64,000 bases of DNA from Topomyia yanbarensis (taxonomy: Eukaryota; Arthropoda; Insecta; Diptera; Culicidae), in contig NC_080671.1 of NCBI RefSeq assembly GCF_030247195.1, forward strand, positions 85,310,370 through 85,374,369. Direction: 5' to 3'. The position numbers and the translations under genes were made by a program. Below, piece after piece: positions 44,501-48,711 of the stretch; positions within the stretch are counted from its first letter, which is position 1, and every line of letters starts with the position of its first letter. Under the pieces are notes generated by a model. That model was not told where the DNA came from. It was given only the letters and a program-made list of their open reading frames with translations, and searched no databases.

Positions 44501-46600
44501 ATCATATATTCCAACAAAAAATAATTTGAAATGCGTAATGTCACGTCTGGTTTCAAACCTGGAGTTTCAATCAGCAACGTTATTAGATACGCTGAGCTAA
44601 GGAAATCATTTTGAAAATTTAGATGGCATTGATCTAATAGTTGTTTCTTAGATTTCTTGTTATTGTAATCATTTTAATCCAATATTTCAAATTATTCTTT
44701 CTCCGCGCAGAGAACTATCTAACCACCAAAGGTTGCGCTACTCGAACCAACACCTGCGAGGACTTGCAAACTGTAGACTGTATGCAGTGTTCGGGATCCA
44801 TGTGCAATAATGTTGCATTCCCAGAGGATCGTATCATGTGTTATCAATGCGACGATTGCGACATGTTGCCATCCACTCAGCAAGCAACTGCTTGTGAAAA
44901 GTACAACCCCGAAGAATTTTGCTTCACATACGTTATTGGTAGGATACCTGGTTAGCAACGATTTCACCGATACTCAATCTATTTTATTTTCCGCAGACAA
45001 CATCATACACCGCGGTTGTCTGTCCCAAACGAGTCTTTCGTGTGACCCTTCGTCCAGTACCTGTTTGAGTTGTACAAATACCGGTTGTAATGGACAACCG
45101 AAAGAATTCGATAGCACTTTGTCATGCGTTCAGTGTCATGGATTCTCGAACTGCACGTATACTACGGAATCCACCCCTTGTGAAGGAACTGTTGTGCTAG
45201 GAAATGAAGATATGTGCTACAGTGCTTGGCATAACGGTGAACTTCTGCAGAAAGGATGCTTACGAAAAGCAGCATCGGCGTGCGATCATCCCGCAACATG
45301 CGAATTCTGCTCTTGTGACGGATGTAATCTAGTAACGAGCGATTCACCGGACATCCCGTGCTTAGTATGCGAAGGAGATGGCTGTGGAGATAAACTAGAG
45401 CTTAGCTCAGATCAAATTTGTAATGACAAAGCGTGCGTATCATTCATGTCACAAGCGGGAGTAGTATCAAGAGGTTGCTTGTTCCACTTCGAAGAAAAGT
45501 GTGCATCCTACGGTAACAAGCATGAAGTATGTACAGAAACACGGTGCAACAGCGAACTGTATCCGTCCGATCGAATCAAGTGCCACCGTTGTACAAACTG
45601 CCCCGATGTATTCGGCGAACCAGAAATCTGCACAAAGTACGTGGAGGACGACGGCTGCTTTACATTAATTTCGAATGATGGTGCAAGTATGAAACGTGGA
45701 TGCTTGTCCGAGCTACAGTCAGAGTGTAATGAACCAAATTGCACACCTTGTTACATCGATGGATGTAACGACAAAACGACAGACGAAACCACAACATTCT
45801 CAACCACAGACAGTAGCTCGGACACAACTACAGAAAGCTCAAGCTCTACAGCTGAAACCACCACAATATCATCTACAGACAGTAGCTCCGAATCGACAAG
45901 TACAGATAGCTCAACCTCTGACGCCGAAACAACCACATTGTCATCCACAGACATCAGCTCGGACTCGACACCCGAAACCACGACATTATCACCCACAGAC
46001 AGTAGCTCGGACGGAACAACTAGTGAAAGTATCACGGAAGTATCCACTACGCCTGGATCGCAGGCTTGTATTCGCTGTGAAGAAAGCATATCTGATCCAA
46101 GCTGTGCATGGGGTTTTAGGGTCGCAGCGGCTGAACAATGCTCTTCCGAAGGTGACATCGGCTGTTTCAGCTGTACCAACAATGATCTCACTATACGTGG
46201 ATGTCGATCAGACTCGGTCCTAGGTTCGTGTAGCGATGGAACACTTGAAACCTGTTCCGGCAGTGGATGCAACAATCAGAATCGGAAAGAACAACATTGC
46301 GCTATCTGCGGGAAAGATTGTGATGGATCGAAGTCATATACAGTGCAAAAATGCTCTGGTATAATCGAGTACGCTAATCGAGGTTGTTATACATTGAGGA
46401 ACGACAGGCTGACGGTGATTACTGAAAGGGGCTGCGTTTCTACGCTTACAGATGATACGCGGAAGGTGTGCGACAGTCCCGGCGACAAATGCGTGATTTG
46501 CTACGATGATGGTTGCAATGAAGGTGCGACCGTAAGAGTTTTGAAAAAATTGATTGTCGTGGCTATCGCATTTTTAGCGTTAAAGGTTAAATATATTTAA
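8426..46600 (+). CDS. Multi-module DUF753 / Ly6-like cysteine-rich protein, spliced gene
   Basis: Spliced gene model. One of three alternative 5' cassettes (8426-8819, 9155-9542 or 20862-21254) joins shared exons 26441-26650, 26724-26828, 34188-34307, 34376-35266, 35324-36745, 44711-44938 and 44997-46600. The frame stays open throughout, giving 1,636, 1,635 or 1,634 residues. The predicted protein has a signal peptide, 18 cysteine-rich modules, a Ser/Thr-rich stalk (about residues 1361-1459), two more modules and a hydrophobic tail that may direct GPI anchoring. Modules follow CxxC, then a Cys pair, CYTY-like, RGC/KGC, CxxC and final CN. This matches insect DUF753 proteins and resembles the three-finger Ly6/uPAR pattern. 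The function is unknown; a cell-surface or secreted binding role is an inference. All introns are GT-AG and phase 1. Confidence 0.8.
8640..8819 (+). CDS. Cassette 1, exon 2
   Basis: The acceptor TTTCTAG is at 8633-8639. The exon is 180 nt, phase 1 at both ends. It reads NSEGSVDRGC ... GGCNN, closing module 1, then CQRCSDLDNC ... KCFLN, opening module 2. The donor is GTAGGT at 8820; reading through it meets a stop at once. No matching downstream exon exists before cassette 2, so it must splice further away or be a relic. Phase fits the shared exon at 26441. Confidence 0.78.
9155..9305 (+). CDS. Cassette 2, exon 1 (signal peptide and half module)
   Basis: ATG at 9155 begins a 151-nt exon, the same length as in cassette 1. 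It encodes a hydrophobic leader (MRWFMKILLLMLTTG...) and CYTCVNC. The donor is GTATGA at 9306, phase 1. A TCAGTT initiator-like match at 9055-9060 lies about 100 bp upstream, with a weak AGAGC at the DPE distance; this is only a hint of a separate promoter between cassettes 1 and 2. Confidence 0.8.
9366..9542 (+). CDS. Cassette 2, exon 2
   Basis: The acceptor is ATTTCAG at 9359-9365. The exon is 177 nt, phase 1 at both ends. It reads NSDGFVTRGC ... GGCND, then CQQCSDLDTC ... KCYVNEN, in register with cassette 1. The donor is GTATGT at 9543. Like cassette 1, it lacks a following private exon. Confidence 0.78.
9543..10903. other. Non-coding sequence after cassette 2
   Basis: No gene seen. The two short + frames at 10447-10975 have no homologous look and the second runs into a dispersed repeat. 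Much of 10060-10440 reads like a mosquito repeat, but no ends were defined. Confidence 0.4.
10904..11059. repeat. Dispersed repeat, copy 2 (inverted)
   Basis: Reverse-complement copy of 5469-5647. It shares gggatttgcgtcaagccgg and the cggcttcgcc block and lacks about 24 bases present in copy 1. Confidence 0.6.
11060..12239. other. Intergenic / intronic spacer
   Basis: No gene seen. At about 11270-11480 is a segment rich in 'cacagatttt' words. A related stretch stands near 57400-57500, so it is probably a decayed dispersed repeat. Confidence 0.4.
12433..15760 (-). pseudogene. I-like element ORF2 (endonuclease, RT, partial RNase H)
   Basis: Two overlapping frames (15760-13970 and 14208-12433) make one ORF2 of about 1,100 codons, broken by one frameshift at an eight-base T run (A run on the coding strand) at 14029-14036. 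Endonuclease motifs ILGDFNSHG and GSDNLPI are in the first ~230 residues. The RT shows YRPIAMLSC, FLDIKGAFDSV, LPQGSCLSPLLYN and LADDGVV, where most relatives have Y or F before ADD. The RNase H region runs from FNHMSQ straight into DPFFLGKIRES, so the TDGS and SDS parts are absent in frame. After this come VWLPAHCSIAGNEKAD and a Cys/His segment CACGEGYHDIEHVVWSC. The protein would not be active as it stands. Confidence 0.85.
15714..16310 (-). pseudogene. I-like element ORF1, C-terminal part
   Basis: The 198-codon frame carries CPIYKL and ERSKRSYAEMLK, the segment that follows the zinc knuckle in this ORF1 type, then a Ser/Lys/Pro-rich stretch and a hydrophobic C-terminus. It overlaps the start of ORF2 by 47 bp. 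An upstream in-frame stop near 16340 and no clear knuckle indicate 5' truncation. A second copy of the same region is at 21640-22235. Confidence 0.7.
16319..16690. other. Non-coding spacer
   Basis: No gene or TE end identified between the I-like element and the tandem repeat array. Confidence 0.4.
16700..17285. repeat. Inverted pair of ~117-bp tandem repeats
   Basis: The unit contains 'ccggttaccacaaa', 'gggtgtcatttg' and 'gaaaaccaagatgg'. It repeats at spacings of about 116 and 118 bp in one orientation (about 16700-16980). The same unit follows in reverse complement, with 'ttttcaaaatggcgtca' blocks (about 16985-17285). The short frames on both strands here follow the repeat and are not genes. 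Confidence 0.8.
17286..18249. other. Non-coding spacer
   Basis: No gene seen. 'ggtccgaat' and 'ggtcccccaatagt' words at about 17515 and 17755 resemble the candidate MITE at 1961-2867. Confidence 0.35.
18250..20370 (-). mobile_element. Decayed R1-like non-LTR element (RT and RNase H)
   Basis: The minus strand holds out-of-frame pieces in correct order. They are LKTRDGVYMTDEKDVLN (about 20330), the RT pieces FRPISLSSFLLKALERII (about 19900) and an IECAFNN block (about 19810), the RNase H pieces CYTDGSLIEGRAGAGVY (about 18950) and FCSDSQAAIKALSSD (about 18780), and a C-terminal segment near 18430. The pattern matches R1-type mosquito elements with an RNase H domain. There are many stops and frameshifts. 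It is antisense to the host gene, just upstream of cassette 3. Confidence 0.8.
20862..21009 (+). CDS. Cassette 3, exon 1 (signal peptide and half module)
   Basis: ATG at 20862 starts a 148-nt exon with leader MKWNEMFAVWLVSNYSAV and CYKCENC. The ATG aligns with the starts of cassettes 1 and 2. An upstream in-frame start at 20796 would bury the signal peptide. The donor is GTATGA at 21010, phase 1. This is the cassette nearest to the shared exons. Confidence 0.8.
21078..21254 (+). CDS. Cassette 3, exon 2
   Basis: The acceptor is TTTGTAG at 21071-21077. The exon is 177 nt, phase 1 at both ends. It reads NVEGGVDRGCSPED ... GICND, then CLKCATLYDC ... CYVGRT. The donor is GTATGA at 21255. A 5.2-kb intron with an I-like ORF1 remnant, the ~400-bp array and a DD37E remnant separates it from the first shared exon at 26441. 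Confidence 0.8.
21640..22235 (-). pseudogene. I-like ORF1 remnant with zinc knuckle
   Basis: The minus strand encodes CSYCAESLHDLSVC (a C-x2-C-x4-H-x4-C knuckle), CPAYKLHGNKLKR and, after a frameshift, RSKCSFTEMLKKAASP. The C-terminal part down to about 21640 parallels 15714-16310. It is the same family as the I-like element at 12.2-16.3 kb, but more decayed and without ORF2. Confidence 0.75.
22236..22479. other. Intronic spacer
   Basis: No gene or repeat end identified. Confidence 0.3.
22480..24010. repeat. Degenerate ~400-bp tandem repeat array
   Basis: Related blocks recur in order. The 'gagcgtttgtatgttaacgt' type occurs near 22695, 23117, 23480 and 23890. The 'ctgatatttagttttaa' type is near 22829, 23268 and 23629. 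The 'tgaaggc...ctccgga' type is near 22919, 23307 and 23658. Spacings of about 357-440 bp give roughly 3.5 copies. The CpG-containing words (atcgcgtg) contrast with the AT-rich surroundings. No coding capacity. Confidence 0.7.
24390..24475. repeat. Duplicated segment, copy without insertion
   Basis: This segment (catctcgtcagtaacgagca ... gacaatgtatctaaatta) is repeated at 24734-25110, where the TA of 'gatgta' carries a 301-bp MITE. It therefore represents the unoccupied site. Confidence 0.7.
24781..25085. mobile_element. Tc1/mariner-type MITE with TA duplication
   Basis: The ends are TACACTACCGATCAAAAGTT and, in reverse complement, TACACTACCAGTTAAAAGTT. They enclose 301 bp flanked by TA on both sides. 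Terminal repeats of about 30 bp and a TA duplication fit the Tc1/mariner superfamily. The empty paralogous site at 24390-24475 confirms the borders. No transposase is encoded. Confidence 0.85.
25129..25636 (+). pseudogene. DD37E Tc1/mariner transposase, C-terminal remnant
   Basis: The + strand first reads RKLNTHLLTKPHCQLPGLFLF. After a frameshift, frame 25172-25636 gives AICSCGKRS, YLKEYLQKRLLP, FWSDLASCN, then PPNGMELQSIEKYWAI. The Asp in WSDLAS and the Glu in QSIEKYW are separated by 37 residues, the DD37E spacing described from mosquitoes. The segment that would carry the first catalytic Asp is deleted between TKPHC and QLPG. It cannot be active. The N-terminal half of the same family is present, inverted, at 37745-39068. 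Confidence 0.8.
26117..26137. repeat. Poly-C tract (21 bases)
   Basis: A pure C run at the edge of a dispersed repeat ending 'aatttatgaacagtccct'. Its length is prone to assembly error. Confidence 0.8.
26441..26650 (+). CDS. Shared exon A
   Basis: The acceptor is TTGTCCGCAG ending at 26440. The exon is 210 nt, phase 1 at both ends. It begins DDRRGC, which completes the module opened by any of the three cassettes, and ends CYRQE inside module 3. The donor is GTAGGA. As the first shared exon it is the likely target of all three cassettes. Confidence 0.85.
26724..26828 (+). CDS. Shared exon B
   Basis: The acceptor is TTTTTAG at 26717-26723. The 105-nt exon reads VSDTEFRLGCTS ... CKTCATEYCNKK and completes module 3. 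The donor is GTAGGT at 26829, phase 1. Its 3' intron, unlike the others, falls between modules. That 7.4-kb intron is full of antisense retroelement debris. Confidence 0.83.
26870..27190 (-). mobile_element. R1-like RT fragment
   Basis: The minus strand shows KAYRPISLTSILLKLMDKLL and EYLSKVPLNKYQFAY followed by TETALHT-like residues after a frameshift. These are RT segments of the R1 type. It is probably part of the same decayed element as 28900-31637, split by the repeats at 27.2-28.9 kb. Confidence 0.7.
27191..28290. repeat. Dispersed mosquito-type repeat with internal ~300-bp duplication
   Basis: It starts 'tttgcctttctcaaaggtac', an end also seen near 48715, 54600 and 57160. Blocks with 'aacttccggttccggagt', 'ccaattttaac', 'ttggccacattggtcacca' and 'cagttccggaagccctgg' occur at about 27690-27875 and again at about 27995-28205, as direct repeats. 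A hairpin MITE at 27361-27571 interrupts it. No coding sequence. Confidence 0.6.
27361..27571. mobile_element. Hairpin MITE, ~40-bp terminal inverted repeats
   Basis: The left end gacatatctacaatgagtga and the right end tcactcattgtagatatgtc are exact inverted repeats continuing through 'ctctctttgtttactt'. The total is 211 bp. No target duplication was read with certainty. Confidence 0.75.
28299..28395. mobile_element. Very short hairpin MITE
   Basis: About 97 bp. The ends are CCCAAGTAACAATTGAAG and, in reverse complement, CCCTAGTAACAAATGAGG. 'ttttatag' and 'ctataaaac' continue the palindrome inside. Confidence 0.65.
28900..29980 (-). mobile_element. R1-like ORF2, endonuclease region
   Basis: Minus-strand pieces in order: ANKHTILGFNSLAHKLVY then PRAAVLIKG (about 29700), LEYISSNDVNVCNKGVVLT (about 29380), EVLDLTLCS with IWHVFGEPRH (29326-29220), and LPWWNENLTTLRKEVRRL (about 29030-28985). 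This is the apurinic-type endonuclease plus linker of an R1-clade element. It has several frameshifts and stops and is antisense in a host-gene intron. Confidence 0.75.
29934..30063. repeat. 65-bp tandem duplication
   Basis: The stretch with gcctatcagttcgtgagcgg and ggactacagccagtggaata occurs at 29941 and again at 30006. It lies on the junction between the R1-like coding remnant and the solo LTR. Confidence 0.85.
29981..30540 (-). mobile_element. Solo LTR, BEL/Pao-like
   Basis: This segment matches in order and orientation pieces of 41580-44520, next to the BEL/Pao pol. Shared pieces are 'cagccagtggaataaca' with 'atccagcggatt', 'ctttcaaacctgaaaag', 'agcgacttatgt/agcgatttatgt', and 'tgctcgctacactg' with 'cactgagaaatt'. 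No coding region accompanies it. It splits the R1-like element between ORF1 and ORF2, so it is the younger insertion. Confidence 0.65.
30541..31637 (-). pseudogene. R1-like ORF1 (DUF4780-like)
   Basis: Two minus-strand frames (31637-31335 and 31143-30586). The first is acidic and Ser-rich at the N-terminus (MSLEEIVVMEVEEEND). The second has IIPVGYPANTLSHEQLNAT and IPKQALYIGYVPDSIV, the pattern of the ORF1 domain DUF4780 common in insect retroelements. A frameshift separates them. The order ORF1 then ORF2 on the minus strand agrees with the endonuclease remnant at lower coordinates. Confidence 0.65.
31638..32249. other. Probable retroelement 5' region
   Basis: No ORF. It lies directly upstream of the R1-like ORF1 start on the minus strand and could be its 5' untranslated region or the remains of another element. 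No clear boundary. Confidence 0.35.
32250..32920 (-). mobile_element. Jockey-like non-LTR fragment (ORF1 knuckle, ORF2 start)
   Basis: At 32900-32700 the minus strand reads NIDWKRCRVLECFGTIRCFK then CNYGHKST, a CCHC-type ORF1 knuckle. After a gap, 32560-32464 reads LEIYYQNVRGLRT, the typical beginning of a Jockey-type endonuclease. Stops interrupt both. A second element of this type is at 57.6-61.4 kb. Confidence 0.65.
32945..33049. repeat. ~100-bp repeat shared with 54862-54955
   Basis: 'attaaatgaagaataaaatt', 'accgatagagctcatctttt' and 'tataacaatata' recur in the same order near 54870. The source is unknown. It directly abuts the inverted-repeat element on its right. Confidence 0.6.
33050..33828. 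mobile_element. Non-autonomous Tc1/mariner-related element
   Basis: The ends TTAAGGGGGCTTCTGGTGTA and, in reverse complement, TTAAGAGGGGTGTCTGGTAA are inverted repeats continuing with 'aagtgc(t/g)caaa'. About 33045-33650 is present in reverse complement at 38330-39068, where it adjoins the N-terminal part of a DD37E transposase. This copy is therefore an internally deleted derivative of that family. No coding sequence. Confidence 0.7.
34188..34307 (+). CDS. Shared exon C
   Basis: The acceptor is a strong pyrimidine tract ending CAG at 34187. The 120-nt exon reads EFLTCYVCDENVADC ... KCYLAYD. The donor is GTGAGT at 34308, phase 1. It opens module 4. Confidence 0.85.
34376..35266 (+). CDS. Shared exon D (modules 4-8)
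   Basis: The acceptor is CACAAG ending at 34375, 68 bp after exon C. The 891-nt exon starts RSKKTVRGC and runs through CHQCQYC, CYQCSDC, CSSCSGTGC and CYKCSSN module starts. Each has its RGC or KGC and a closing CN. It ends CLTYLD before the donor GTAAGC at 35267. The codons stay open for 297 residues while other frames are broken, and Cys content is very high. Confidence 0.9.
35324..36745 (+). CDS. Shared exon E (modules 8-14)
   Basis: The acceptor is CTTTTCCAG at 35315-35323, 57 bp after exon D. The 1,422-nt exon, the largest internal one, begins ENGHLHRGC and carries six full modules with two half modules. Modules 10 and 13 share LLGR(T/Q)D and QKGCLSDL, so they are the closest pair. Modules 11 and 12 also begin alike (CYQCNSE, CYQCEGS). 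This points to duplication of a module block inside the exon. The donor is GTAAGA at 36746, phase 1. Confidence 0.9.
36817..37104. mobile_element. MITE family M1, copy A
   Basis: The 288-bp element begins CACAGACTAACAGACATAAC and ends ...gtctgtg, flanked on both sides by ttataac (7 bp). Copies B (39331-39626, inverted) and C (47108-47391, inverted) are closely related. No coding sequence. The superfamily is unassigned; CA...TG ends with 7-8-bp duplications would suit P- or hAT-like elements. Confidence 0.85.
37222..37544. mobile_element. Hairpin MITE with ~110-bp arms
   Basis: The left arm (about 37222-37340) recurs in reverse complement at about 37437-37544. Shared blocks are 'ctctccctctcaccgatcgg', 'gccaaatctctctcgttatc' and 'tccagtggactgcgc'. 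The loop is about 95 bp. The outer ends read CTAATTGACTC and, in reverse complement, CTTAATTGACCC. Confidence 0.8.
37610..37681 (+). tRNA. tRNA-like gene, anticodon AGA (Ser-type), possibly a pseudogene
   Basis: The 72-nt cloverleaf fits. The acceptor TCCTCGA pairs with TTGAGGA (one G-T). The A box is TGGCGGAGTGG and the B box a perfect GGTTCGATTCC. The T stem GCAGG/CCTGC is complete. The anticodon loop CTAGAGA gives AGA, with one mismatch in the stem. A TTTT Pol III stop follows at about 37688. Ser tRNAs normally have a long variable arm; here only five bases (AGATC) fit, so this may be a pseudogene or the source of a SINE. Confidence 0.55.
37745..39068 (-). mobile_element. DD37E Tc1/mariner element, N-terminal half
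   Basis: The minus strand from about 38310 reads ASPKKQHRELILPRHL, LSHRDFEKQLGIVQSTVRHV (helix-turn-helix region), then, with frameshifts, VMDDETYVK-like residues near 37870 that include the first catalytic Asp. The right terminal repeat is at 39068 (in reverse complement TTAAGGAGGACGTCTGGTGT). 38330-39068 matches 33045-33650. It is cut off at about 37745, before the second Asp and the Glu, so it is inactive. Confidence 0.7.
39143..39306 (+). mobile_element. tRNA-derived SINE
   Basis: The A box TGGCGTAGTTG is at 39164-39174 and the B box GGTTCGATTCC at 39197-39207, 33 bp apart, with a Pol III-type arrangement. After the tRNA-like head (ending ccccgcac) there is a short body 'acccggaaaaagaataaccc' and an A-rich tail. 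The layout fits mosquito tRNA-related SINEs (Feilai-like). Confidence 0.75.
39331..39626. mobile_element. MITE family M1, copy B
   Basis: 296 bp, ends CACAGACTAAC and GTTAGTCTGTG, perfect 7-bp duplication atcatac at 39324-39330 and 39627-39633. Inverted relative to copy A. The minus-strand frames inside belong to the repeat, not to a gene. Confidence 0.88.
39870..41330 (-). pseudogene. BEL/Pao retrotransposon pol, decayed and internally deleted
   Basis: The minus strand at 41325-40980 gives LWKEDNVEF, HSYTMAIRRLECPERRMDRD, WYLPVGAVIN and ALLKGPDQLSLLPAVLF, the start of a BEL/Pao RT. A deletion follows. The 40850-40580 stretch has RDLIYAKWQRWIKMINPIAE and HEFVDASEVAYSCAIYL (RNase H area). 40198-39869 has GLLREWGRNAAVDHIAYNVR and HHVTELRLHRFHRNFRHGN, the zinc-binding start of the integrase. 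The RT core with YxDD is gone. It is antisense in the host-gene intron. Its LTR appears to be at 41580-44520. Confidence 0.8.
41730..43345. mobile_element. Insertion in the LTR, AT-rich, CACGCA ends
   Basis: It begins CACGCAGAAAAATAATTTTT and ends, in reverse complement, CACGCAAAAGAATTGTGC. It is about 1.6 kb and rich in 'ttgttgaatcaa'-type words. Similar words and a 'ttttttctgcg' end appear at 54960-55890. It interrupts the LTR, which resumes on both sides. No coding sequence is supported. The region 42130-43080 inside may hold further repeats. Confidence 0.5.
43572..44390. mobile_element. Second insertion in the LTR
   Basis: The LTR text breaks at 'taatctcattt' and resumes at 'attcacttgtgcc'. 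The inserted block starts GGCGATTCTAC and ends, in reverse complement, GGCGATTTGCG. It has a short inverted repeat. No coding capacity is supported. Confidence 0.45.
44711..44938 (+). CDS. Shared exon F (modules 14-15)
   Basis: The acceptor is CTCCGCGCAG ending at 44710. The 228-nt exon starts ENYLTTKGC, which completes module 14. It then opens module 15 (CYQCDDC) and ends CFTYVI. The donor is GTAGGA at 44939, phase 1. The intron before it is about 8 kb. Confidence 0.87.
44997..46600 (+). CDS. Shared exon G, last exon (modules 15-20, stalk, tail)
   Basis: The acceptor is TTCCGCAG ending at 44996, 58 bp after exon F. The 1,604-nt exon begins DNIIHRGC and carries modules 16-18. A Ser/Thr-rich stalk follows at about 45771-46064, with repeated ETTT-S-TDSSSD blocks, likely O-glycosylated. 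Modules 19 and 20 come next, then GCNEGATVRVLKK and the hydrophobic tail LIVVAIAFLALKV, and the TAA at 46598. The tail could be a GPI-attachment signal; a single membrane segment is the alternative. No clear AATAAA was found close behind the stop. Confidence 0.9.
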
Positions 46601-46695
46601 CTTGTGCGTAGTTTACAATTATTTCGTAAATTTTCGGCGTCAACTTTAATAGAATTAGAACAGTCCTTTAGAATGTAAGCTGTACTGCACCTATA

Positions 46696-46933
46696 CAGTC
46701 GTGATTCGCTGGTTGAGCCATAACCTCAATCCAACTAACGAATTTGATTCGCTTGACTGACAGATATCAAAAACTATTAAAGGGTAGTTTTAATACTGTT
46801 CTCTAACTTTGTCGGTTTGATTGTCAAAGTGAATTTGATATGATATTTTGATATTCAGGTGCTTTTTAGTTGGACAATGGTCCAACTAGCGGAGCCCCCA
46901 CTATAAAGCGGTCCATTCAGCGAATCACAACTG
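46696..46933. mobile_element. pogo/Tc1-type MITE, copy 1
   Basis: The ends are CAGTCGTGATTCGCTGGTTG and, in reverse complement, CAGTTGTGATTCGCTGAATG. TA stands on both sides. 238 bp, just downstream of the host gene. Copy 2 is at 55287-55564. CAG ends with TA duplications suit the pogo/Tigger branch. Confidence 0.8.
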
Positions 46934-47107
46934 TATAAATATTTTAAAATAGCAGGACTACTGGGAACCGCTATCTCTAGCGACATTCCAAAAATAATGT
47001 GCCATTTAGGAGTTTTCCGCTGAAATGGACGCCAATGATAAGTTTGCACCCAGAATATTTATGTCGTTTTTGTTTGAAGCGAAACTGAGTCCATTTCTAA
47101 CCCCAAC

Positions 47108-47391
47108 CATAGACTAACAGACATAACACTCGAAAATAGTGCCTCGCCCGCTTTAACGGTCATTTTAAATATATTTGTAGTGGTCGCTTTTGAAATTATG
47201 GCGCCACTGACATATGAAGCATATGGGGGATAGACCACTAGTGAAAAATTGTTCCCAAGCCTGAGGGGTAACCCATTAGCAAATAAGTGTTTGGGACCGT
47301 GAATAAAAGGTGGAGCTAGTGTTCTGGGAAAATTGCCGGATCGATATTTTTTAAGGTAATTCCCTCATAGTGTTATGTCTGTTAGTCTGTG
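47108..47391. mobile_element. MITE family M1, copy C
   Basis: 284 bp, ends CATAGACTAAC and GTTAGTCTGTG, perfect 7-bp duplication ccccaac at 47101-47107 and 47392-47398. Same orientation as copy B. Confidence 0.88.
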
Positions 47392-47556
47392 CCCCAACTG
47401 CTGTCAAAATGTATGAACTGACAGCAGTTGGGTTAGAACCTGACTCAGTTTTGGGTTCAAGCGAAAACGCCATTAGTTTCATGCTTCATACACACACAAA
47501 AGGCGGCCCTTACACGTTCAATATTTTTGTCAATACACATTATTGATGATAATGCT

Positions 47557-48687
47557 TCAATAATAATTTATACATCCCTTGCAACCAGCCAGAATGGTTC
47601 TTTGTAGTGTCTCCTGAAATAAATCAGGGGCATTGCATAGGCCAAAGGGAAGCCTGACGCACCGAAACATACCGAATTCGGTAAAAAAGTTTGTGAGGTG
47701 TCGGGATTCTTGATGCAATTCTATATGAAAAAATGCATTCGAAAGGTCGATTGTAGAGAACCACTTTGCTCCATCAAGCTCAGCCACTATCTTCTCCAGT
47801 GTAGGTATCGGAAACGGTGTTCGTTGTATATAGCGATTTGGTCCACGCAAGTCGATGACTAGACGAATGTCATCTTTATCTTTCGGTACAACTAACATCG
47901 ACGAACAGAACGAAGTATCCATTCCATCTACTACTCTTTCGATAATATCCGCCGATACAAGATTCTGCAACCTTTTTTCGACTAAAGGTTTAACAGCCAG
48001 CGGAATATTAGTGAACACGGTCCTGCATGGCGGTTTCGATGTATCATAATAGATTTTGACTGGTGGGACGTTGAATTTGGGAAATATTCCGTTGAAAGCA
48101 ACCGTTGCAATTTCACTTGCGTACAATTCATCGAAAGCGTGTTCCGCTAGAGGTTGAAGGGGAACTTGAAGTCCCAACATCAGTATACTATATCGTGAAG
48201 CCGTTGGCCTCCCTAGTAAAGCACGAGCTTCCTTGACTACATAAAACTTCTCGACATAGGTTGGTCTGTCCCTGGATATATAGAGGGGAGCATGGAAAGT
48301 TGCCAAAACATTTATGTGTCCTTCTGTTGCATATGCCTTTAGAGATTTATCCGACTTGAATCGAATGTTTAATAATCCTCTTTTGTAATTCATGTCCGCA
48401 GTTAGATCCTTGAACATAGCTTCCGTACAAGTATTCACTTGTGCTCCGGAATCAATCATGAAAATACATTGCATGCCAGATACAGTTGCAGTGATGATAG
48501 CGTCATCTCCCTTAATGACCTGGTCATTGTTGTTAGGGCCTGTGATCTGGGCAATGTTCCAGATTGAAATCTCTCCAACTGTCTTAGGTAAGGCATTGAA
48601 ACCGTCACTGGTTTTGCAAGTAGCATTTGTTAATGTCGCCAAATTTCGGTCGGATTTCGGACGCATCTGCAGAAAAACGTAAAACAC
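47557..48687 (-). pseudogene. Ty3/gypsy pol fragment (protease, partial RT)
   Basis: The minus-strand frame of about 376 codons shows an aspartic protease site FMIDSGAQVN, then LLGRPTASRY, and RT motifs LVVPKDKDDIRLVIDLRGPN, FSTIDLSNAFFHIELH and RLPFGLCNAPDLFQ. It stops at GCINYY, exactly where the catalytic YxDD should follow, so the RT is truncated. The frame opens beside a good splice-acceptor-like sequence (tttttctgcag at 48670-48680 in reverse complement). The gag part is at 52878-53545. Confidence 0.85.
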
Positions 48688-48711
48688 AATCAGTTATTTT
48701 CTATATTTTTT

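Larger units (their letters stand above)
41580..44520 (-). mobile_element. BEL/Pao-like LTR interrupted by two insertions
   Basis: LTR pieces matching the solo LTR at 29981-30540 occur at about 41580-41729, 43346-43571 and 44391-44520. Between them lie two foreign blocks. With pol on the minus strand starting at 41330, this is the upstream LTR and most of gag is missing. The minus-strand LTR start would be TGTTGGAATATATGATTG near 44512. Confidence 0.6.

Noticed and set aside
45508..46275. Minus-strand frames opposite the last exon
   Set aside because: Shadows of the coding strand; the + frame has the Cys modules, the stalk and the gene's splice phase.
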